Assembly (NCBI GenBank): GCA_032622095.1
Contig: CP136064.1
Coordinates: forward strand, 142,369,954-142,433,953
Length of the DNA: 64,000 nt
Source of the DNA: Siphonodentalium dalli
Taxonomy: Eukaryota > Mollusca > Scaphopoda > Gadilida > Siphonodentaliidae
Direction: 5' to 3'
The notes under the pieces were generated by a model. It did no database searches, had not been told where the DNA came from, and worked only from the letters and a program-made list of their open reading frames with translations. Shown piece after piece: positions 57,450 to 64,000 of this stretch; the stretch's first letter is position 1; each line of letters begins with the position of its first letter. Both the position numbers and the translations under genes were made by a program.

Positions 57450-58600
57450 AATATGTGCTACATAATATGAAGTCAGTGAACATGTCAGCTTCACAAACGA
57501 TATCGAATAATTTTCTGGGTCATGCAGTGAGTAAAACATTTAATTGGATATCTGGACTGAGGGTATCCAGTTTTAAAATACATGGAATATCAAATTTATT
57601 AATCAGTTCATACCATACATGTATATCATGTATATCATTGCGGTATTCAGCAATCGTTGGGCAGTTCATAATAACATGTAAGGGGAGATCATCGAAATCC
57701 CCACCAAACTTGCTACAAGTACAAGCTATGATTGTGTCTTGAGAATTTTCGACAGAGGCGCGACAGGTGCGAGACAGTTAACTTTGGATGTATGTTATGA
57801 AAGCGATGGAGTGATACGTCGCTCGCTGCGCTTTCTCATTCGGATTCTGTATAATCGGAAATTGCCTTGCGCACTATGCCTTTCCAATTCTGCTTTGTTG
57901 GGAAATCACTATGAGATACATAAATGGTGAGGTATGGCATCTACCGGTGGCTCTCTGGATATCTACAGTGTCGGCAACGAATGAATACTTAGAAACGCCA
58001 GTTATGAAGAAAGAGTGCAGCCTTAGCAAGAATACAGATTTGGCTGCCTTCTCTGTACTGAGAGTACACAAGCTGCTGAAAAAGAGGAGCTTCTTTTTTT
58101 CAATAAAACTTTGAGCGTTTCCGATACCCATTAGCCCTGTTGGTACGTGTTTATTAGCCCTGTTGGTACGTATTTGATAATGAAGACCTTGAATCTTTTT
58201 AAGACAAAATCGGTGCATTCTTTCTAGAGACAAAATATCTGAATCAGTCATACCACACAGAAGTTCGCATCCGAAGAGACCCCTTGGTAAAACGATGGAT
58301 GTGTATAATTTCCTTTTTGCGGTTATACCTCCTGCAAACATACCTATATGTTCGACAGTGAGAAATAGCTTGATCTGAGCTTTGTTTTTATTTCTTCTAT
58401 GGCTTTACCTTTGTGATTGAACTTGTGCATAGGGACGCCTAAGTGTACCAAACTCTCAGCCTCAGAAACTTGTTTTCCACAAAGAGTCCAAGCCCTATTA
58501 CAACGAGCCTTGGTGTGCTCATTCCTGCTTTATTGAAGACAATAACTACTGACTTTTGTTCATTATATTTATATCTCCATTTGCGACTGTAGTTTGTGCA
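57450..58600 (-). pseudogene. LINE ORF2 fragment, same family as 10037-10715
   Basis: Minus-strand blocks in order: NEQKSVVIVFNKAG (~58535), AESLVHLGVPMHKFNHKGKA (~58410-58465), IEEIKTKLRSSY, FAGGITAKRKLYTSIVLPRG and LERMHRFCLKKIQGLH (in the 155-codon frame 57874-58341), IEKKKLLFFSSLC, then in other frames CTCSKFGGDFDDLPLHVIMN-C (~57650-57720), a C-x-C...H...C knuckle, and LDTLSPDIQLNVLL. This runs from the RT palm end to the ORF2 C-terminus. Frameshifts near 58345, 57870 and 57720. RT catalytic motifs are missing, so it is 5'-truncated. Confidence 0.8.
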
Positions 58601-58624
58601 TATATTCATATTTGTTCTTTGTGG

Positions 58625-58775
58625 TCTGATGGCGGACTCTAATAGACATTTTTAAATAAGATATACATTCCAAAGGTTTATGTCATTTGGTTCGACCCAG
58701 CGTGGATGGTTAGTGACAGTCTAATGCATCATGTCCTGACCAACTGAGCCACCGTTCACCCCAGCATGTTCAGTT
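58625..58775 (-). repeat. tRNA-like SINE head
   Basis: On the minus strand, TGGCTCAGTTGG (58740-58751) fits the RNA polymerase III A box (TRGYNNARNNGG) exactly. GGGTCGAACC (58689-58698) fits the B box at 8 of 11 positions when the next base is counted; 41 bases separate the two boxes. The flanks do not fold into a full cloverleaf, so it is not a functional tRNA. It sits immediately upstream of the LINE fragment on the same strand. No SINE tail is identified. Confidence 0.5.
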
Positions 58776-59149
58776 TTATTCGGTAGGGATACATTTTAGG
58801 GCTAATTACAAACCCTCCCCATGATGCCCAAATCATGTTCAACGGTCACGAAATTTAGCGTGTCTGATTATATCGTAATCTACATATAGATCATAAGGAT
58901 ATAAAGCATATTAATGTACCATAACTCGGTTATTTCGCATTTATTTTAATTTAGATAATTCTTTCAGTTTCTGATTCAGAATCTTTAAAAAGTTTTAATG
59001 GCGGAGGAAAGATCGCTTTGTTAATTAATGCTATATGTATTTCAGTGGGTCGTCGCTACACAGAGTCGTTAGCGTCTCTGTATTAGAGAGCTAACTGTGA
59101 TCGAGAGATAACTCTATCACAATCGATAACGCCAGCTGAGTGCTTATCC
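58776..59149. other. No recognised feature
   Basis: Nothing supported. Confidence 0.4.
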
Positions 59150-60085
59150 GTCCGCTCTAAAACTTGGAAAATCGCATATAATGTTGCCCGTATATGCTAC
59201 CAAACACACGCAGAGTTCAAATTATAAAACACTAGATTCGCGATTTTCCACTTTTACAAGTTTCGGTGGAATTTGCCAAAAGCCTCGACCATCCACGGGG
59301 CAGGTTGCTTGCATGTGAGAGCGGTGGACATTTGGGGGCGTACCTATGCTATATCTATGTACATGCGCATGCATTAGCTTTGCTCCTTGATAAGCCCGTT
59401 TGAATTTGGCGTCAAGAAGAGTGGGTTTGAATTTGAGTAATATATATCACCCGTTAACAAAGTTACACGCTACCAGGCGTAAACAGTCCACTCTAAAACT
59501 TATAAAATCGTACTAAAGTTGCGCTTGGATACTGCTAACCACGTCCACTCGTAAAAAAAAATTTTATCTCAATGTTTGATTTTTAGAGTAATTTTCCCCA
59601 TTTGTTTTCGGTGGAATTTGCCAAGTCTGAAACCACCCGACGCAAGCTCTCCGTTGAGCATGTTGCATTTATAGTAGAGCGGTCAACTTTTGGAGTCGTA
59701 CCTACAGTATACCGATGTACATGCTCCTACATTAAACTCGCTCCTTCATTAGCCGGTTTGGATTTGGGGCTAAACATAGTTTAGTGATAAACTACTTAAG
59801 TATACATATTTATGTTGTATAGCGTTTCACGAGTAAACCGGTCCATGTGCGTGAACTCTATACCCATCAGAACTGATGTACTCGTCAAAACACATTTATC
59901 TCGATGTTTGAATTTTCGGCGGAATTTTCCAAAAGTCTCAACCCACCACGACTCGCATTCTCCGTTAGGCAGGTTGCTTTTAGCGTATAGCGGTCAAACT
60001 TTGGGGGCCTACCTGCAGTGTGCCGGCGTACCTGCCACGGCATTATACCTTGCTCTTTAATTAGCCCGTTTGGATTTGGCGGGGA
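59150..60085 (+). repeat. Three tandem copies of a 310-350 bp unit
   Basis: TTCGGTGGAATTTGCCAAA-type words near 59263, 59608 and 59915; GAGCGGTxxACxTTTGG; CGTACCT...TGTACATG; and GCCCGTTTGGATTTGGCG near 59394, 59752 and 60063. Units are diverged and the steps are 344/308 and 358/311 bp. Frames within are repeat sequence. Confidence 0.75.
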
Positions 60086-60268
60086 AAATACGTGCAATTT
60101 TTTCGCTCCCCGTATAGCGGAAACGTCCGGGAGAAAACAACTTTTAATCGGTATATTCGGGTCCGAATCACTCTTCCCATTCGGAATATGCGATAAAAAA
60201 AAATAAAATAGCGGTGGACTTTAAAAAAAAAACCCTCAGTTTATACATCATGGTGTATGGTGTTTGCC

Positions 60269-60271
<3 letters not shown>

Positions 60272-60335
<64 letters not shown>
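60272..60335. repeat. (TA)n microsatellite, ~64 bp
   Basis: Uninterrupted TA run; overlapping YIYIYI frames are artefacts. Confidence 0.98.
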
Positions 60336-60337
<2 letters not shown>

Positions 60338-60694
60338 GCGGTAACTCCGCAGGGAAAGCGCGGACAGAAGTTGTGATCCCCGTGTGCAGAGGGCATATCG
60401 AGGTGTGCATAATCAAATTTTGGATGCTCTGCTCCTTATAATTTCCGAAATAATAAAATCACATTTTTTCAGATAAAGGGAGATAACTCCGCAGAGGAAA
60501 CGCTGACAATATTCGTTATATATATAACGATAGGTTAGAAATAATTGACACCAACATACGTACCAAGTTCTGGTGTGCTAATCCTAATACTTTCCGATTG
60601 CAAAAGTGTGCAGTATAATAATGAAAAATATTCGTAAACGGGCCATAACTCCGTAAAGAAACGTTTGGTCGAAATCCGGATATCATTATTTTCT
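60336..60694. other. Weak repeat remnants
   Basis: Two CCGCAGxGxAAxCGCxGAC-like words (~60346 and ~60489, about 143 bp apart) suggest a degenerate tandem repeat. No gene. Confidence 0.4.
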
Positions 60695-61255
60695 TTAGAA
60701 CCACCCCTACCCAGAACCACAATACTGAACCGAACCTGCCAGCTTTTGGCGCACCACTTGCGCTCTGTATTCCGGTCACATCGACGTATGATACGACCTC
60801 TAATGTCTGACAGGATCGTAGGAGTTGTGTTCGCAAGCAGTTTGGTCCGTTAATAGTAACTTTGAAGGCACGTAACTTTGGCATATTTCAATGGATTTTC
60901 CAGTTTATTTCAGTTTCTCAATCGGCTGCTGCTGTAGATATTATATTCCAAGGTTCATATGATTCCGAGACCAAAAAAAAATTGGTGCCACGGACCACCC
61001 CTCCCTAGAACCACAATACCGAACCAAACCTATCAGCTTTTGGCGCACCACTTGCGCTCTGTATTACGGTCACATTGACGTATGAAGCGACCCCTCTAAT
61101 GTCTGGCAGGATCGTAGGAGTTGTGATCGCAAGCAGTTTTGTCCGTTAATAGTAATATTATTTCAGTTTCTTAATCGGCTGCTGTAGATGTTATATTCAA
61201 AGTTTCATCTGATTCGGAGACAAAACCAAATTTGGTGCTACGGACCACCCCGCCC
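60695..61255 (+). repeat. ~294 bp tandem duplication
   Basis: AGAACCACAATACxGAACCxA at 60713 and 61007, GCTTTTGGCGCACCACTTGC, AGGATCGTAGGAGTTGTG and CAGTTTCTxAATCGGCTGCT in both. The second copy lacks ~40 bp after TTAATAGTAA. A third start occurs at ~61240. Confidence 0.85.
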
Positions 61256-61596
61256 CAGACCCAAAATAGAAGTAAATATTTACAATTGTGTGTAGTTGGG
61301 GTGATGTTTTCTATGGAGTGGTATGGTCGACTTGCTTGAAATTTTCGGCGATTTTACTAGAACGCTACATTCCTACTGTTGGGATAGCGCCTGAATACTA
61401 ACTTGTTAGTTTCAGGCACCCGAATATGTACATAATATGTCTTTAATGGTATATTCATTGATAAAATTTAAATTTAGTCAGGTAGTATAGGCTGGCGATA
61501 ATGACTGCTCATGAGGCAAATTTCCTGAAATGGTAAAACATGACAACGATGGGTTGAAGCACTGTCGGATACCCGTTTAGGTTCGGACATTCCAAG
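61256..61596. other. No recognised feature
   Basis: Upstream of the candidate first exon; no TATA box or other promoter element recognised. Confidence 0.35.
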
Positions 61597-61625
61597 ATGG
61601 CGGCGCCAAATAAATCAGATAAACG
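61597..61625 (+). CDS. Candidate first coding exon
   Basis: CCAAGATGGCGGCGCC gives ATG in a good context. The frame reads MAAPNKSDK plus CG, directly followed by GTAAGTG, a consensus donor in phase 2. AAGATGGCGGC is also the binding sequence of the transcription factor YY1, which often overlaps start codons of TATA-less genes. An acceptor with TTTTGCATAACAG at ~61745 would continue in frame for only 12 codons, so the partner exon is probably outside the window or this is not a gene. Confidence 0.35.
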
Positions 61626-62159
61626 GTAAGTGTATATATTGTCTCCACGCAGCAATCAACGACATCTTTCGGTGATACACCTTGAAACAGTTATGTAGGA
61701 ATTTGTATGCCCAACACATACGTAACACGCCTTTTGCATAACAGGCATGTGAATTGTTGTATTTGGCGTGTCAAGTCGTCATAATTTTTCGAAATTTTAT
61801 CGAGGCGGCGAAATGTTCGCTTTTTCGTATTTTTCTGGCCCTGGGCTCATGCATCCGCAAATTTATGTATTGTTGTGGGATAGATTAGGTCACCACACAT
61901 CCTCGGAATGCAAAACCGGCGATATTTTATTGTCTAACTCCGAAAACGACCTTTGAAAATTTCAAAATGTTCAGGTTCGGATTCGCAACATTCGCGATGA
62001 TTTTGTTCAGGTTCAGACACAATTTTCGTTCAGGTTCGGACAAATTTGGTTCAGGTTCGGACGCATCAAAAACTTCGCATAAAAATGACACACCGAGGTA
62101 CAGTCGCGTTCTTATTGCGTTTTTGTGCATTTGATTTTCTTCCATTCGTAAAAGAAACG
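61626..62159. other. Non-coding; four GTTCAGGTTCGGAC words
   Basis: GTTCAGGTTCGGA(C/T) at 61969, 62028 and 62049 and GTTCAGGTTCAGAC at 62005 form a short interrupted repeat (spacing 36, 23, 21). On the minus strand they read SEPEPNLSEPE. Related TTAGGTTCGGACATT at ~61577. Confidence 0.6.
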
Positions 62160-62784
62160 ATAAATGGGGAACACGAGGCATGGTTTTAGCCCACTCGTGA
62201 ATAATTTGGGCGGACTTTCTTATTTTATGCGCGTGAGATCTATGCGATCACGTGATTCCCCTCCACATCCACATACGATGTCACGAAGGTCGCCGCACGT
62301 CGATGAGCAGATAGCTGTTCATAACATAAGTTACACGGCTTTTTGAGGGGGATACTGTGTGGTATGCCCCGGTAGAGGCTCGTATCCCCCAAGGCGATCC
62401 CCCATCAACATGCCGTGTAATGATGTATTTACCCTCAGTCTCTATTGACAATATATTCCCAGACATAAAGCGCAGAAACGAGCCACGAACAGTAATTCTA
62501 TTTTGTTAGACTGCTTATACGATGAATGTGATTATATAGCTGTTCCCACAATTTGCCCATAAATACTTGCTGATAGATAGACAATATATATTTTGTATCA
62601 ATAATTGGATGATATATTTGGGTATTCACACGAAACATATTCTTTTCAATATAAGCCTTATGTGTTTTGCCTCATTTCTAAATGTTGAATCCAGTTACAA
62701 GTTAACCATTTGTCACACGACTATTATGCCGGACTATTAATTAGAGCCCGAACATGTTGCGTTCTATTCAGCACTACGCGAACA
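62160..62784. other. No recognised feature
   Basis: A 61-codon minus-strand frame at 62281-62466 looks protein-like but has no recognised domain or splice context. Confidence 0.35.
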
Positions 62785-62898
62785 TAGAGAATACCTATAT
62801 ATGGTTTGCCGAATAATACCTGCAATATGCGAATCTTCACGAGCGGCGATATTTCAGGAATATATTATTCGAGAAACCATATGTGTTCTCTTTATGTT
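62785..62898. repeat. Imperfect inverted repeat
   Basis: AGAGAATACCTATATATGGT and CGAATAATACCTGCAATAT are mirrored by ATATTTCAGGAATATATTAT, CGAGAAACCATATG and GTTCTCT around an 18 bp loop. Confidence 0.65.
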
Positions 62899-64000
62899 AT
62901 GCTTATGGTAAGCAATTCTGCAAAACTACAAGTATTTATTTATCGAAACAAGAATTTAGACGGCGAAGTAGCGAAACTTATGCAAACAACATCAGCTGTT
63001 CCATTGGCAAATTAAGCATCTCTAAATTTTGGTGGAAAATTTCCTTCATGTGCTTAAGAGAATAGTGCCTACCCAATGGTTAAATATTACACACATAAAC
63101 CCAATTAACAAATATGAATACGTAATAAAACGGGATCATTTGTTTTTCTTTAGAACTTATTGCAGTAATAAACTATTTTCAGTCTTCCGCGGAATTACGC
63201 GTAGTTCCAGGGGGGGGGTCGGAATTTTTTTTTCAGGCACGTATGGCATTTTTTCCCTTTCGATCATTTTTTGTAACCACCCACCCTCACCGCCAATTTT
63301 TTTTCCGTTTTCGGCAGTTTTTTTCCGACCATTTTTTGACACCCACCCCCCTTTTAACACTAAAACAGAGATTTGCGGGGTGAAATTCACTGTAAACAGC
63401 TGTATATGAATTTATGTGCATACTATTTATCATGGATGTTGTTAACATGGACATGTAAATAGGAATGAGTCATTTTGAGGTCATTCGGCCAAAAAAACAT
63501 GGCTGCCAGCGGCCATCTTGGATTTCAAAATTTGCAACAAATACAACACGATAACTGCCTGCAGTCAGTTTACCAGTTAGAATTACATTATTTCTCTCAT
63601 TCAAAGTGGTTTTGAAGCCAAACTCATTGCCAAAACACTAAAAAAAACAAGCAGGAATTTTTTTTTTTAGTTGCAGAAAAAATTGCTTGTTGGTGGCTTT
63701 GACCACCCACCCACCCCGGCATACGTGCCGGAAAAGTGTTTTCACCCCCCCCCCCCCCCCTGGTAGTTCCATTGATAATACACGCGTCAATAATTGTGTA
63801 CCCTTTTTTAAACAGAAGTATCTACAGTGAGATAACGTTTGAAAATTATTATCCATGCCAAGGTCCTGACGAAAGAGAGCGCATCGTATGTCATTTAAAA
63901 TTACAGCTATTTCACAGGGAAACATTTTACAAACAGCGCTTGTCCCCACACCCGGTTGTAACTAACAATCTGACTGACAACAACGTCACGTTTAAGTCAT
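62899..64000. other. Non-coding with G/C homopolymer tracts
   Basis: G run at ~63211-63219, CCACCCACCC segments at 63278 and 63703, C run at ~63746-63760, and the hairpin CCGGCATACGTGCCGG at 63716-63731. AGGCACGTATGGC at ~63236 is a diverged inverted relative of that hairpin. GCGGCCATCTTGGATTT at ~63508 links to the 21.3-22.2 kb repeat. The window ends without a recognised gene. Confidence 0.5.

Noticed and set aside
60168-60441. Frames with poly-IY
   Set aside because: Produced by the (TA)n microsatellite.
1-64000. CRISPR arrays, bacterial operons, rRNA genes, intact tRNA genes
   Set aside because: None seen; the tandem repeats have units and spacing of satellites and there are no unique spacers between short constant repeats.

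Overview
This window looks like a gene-poor, repeat-rich stretch of an animal nuclear genome. It is AT-rich with no bacterial-style operons. Coding potential is broken up by introns, and most recognisable protein sequence comes from decayed non-LTR retrotransposons (LINEs), one Penelope-like element and non-autonomous DNA elements. The mix (frequent ACATGTA-type motifs, satellite-bearing Helitron-like elements, Jockey/CR1-type LINEs, a C2H2 zinc-finger gene with an adjacent-cysteine finger) suggests a marine invertebrate, probably a lophotrochozoan such as a mollusc. That assignment is an inference.

The only host gene supported with confidence is a C2H2 zinc-finger gene on the minus strand. 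Exon 2 (37703-38627) holds four fingers and an acidic tail. It has a good 3' splice site with an upstream CTAAC branch point. A short candidate first coding exon (42579-42628) ends in a GTGAGA donor and matches it in phase 2 across a roughly 3.95 kb intron. Weaker exon candidates lie at 3524-3736 (minus), 25647-25761 (plus) and 61597-61625 (plus, an ATGGCGGCG start followed by GTAAGT).

Layout. 1-6.4 kb: two arrays of one ~180 bp satellite, a 45 bp palindromic tandem repeat and a 105 bp-period repeat. 6.4-15.5 kb: Helitron-like ends, a long-TIR element enclosing a LINE tail, LINE fragments, a 1.77 kb inverted-repeat element and degenerate tandem repeats. 15.9-18.9 kb: the best-preserved LINE (minus), with endonuclease and reverse-transcriptase motifs but several frameshifts and no 3' end. 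20-25.3 kb: dispersed repeats, a ~180 bp satellite that flips orientation at ~24.46 kb, and a Penelope-like RT fragment beside it. 26.8-32 kb: palindromes, simple repeats, a CCGGGACAAC-rich TIR element and a LINE tail. 32.9-36.4 kb: a cluster of Helitron-like elements in both orientations, carrying a 122 bp satellite or repeats dense in TGACCTTGA motifs. 37.7-42.6 kb: the zinc-finger gene. 45.7-49 kb: a LINE fragment interrupted by two ~1.17 kb elements in inverted orientation. 51-61.3 kb: LINE fragments, three short MITEs, a tRNA-like SINE head and several 190-350 bp tandem duplications. 61.3-64 kb: a possible first exon, short repeats and G/C tracts.

The most interesting observation is the Helitron-like cluster. 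Two independent junctions, in opposite orientations, join a CTAGT end directly to a CTATTATATATTTTGG start, and the element bodies carry TCAAGGTCA-type nuclear-receptor half-sites. All identities and boundaries were judged by eye; no searches were run.
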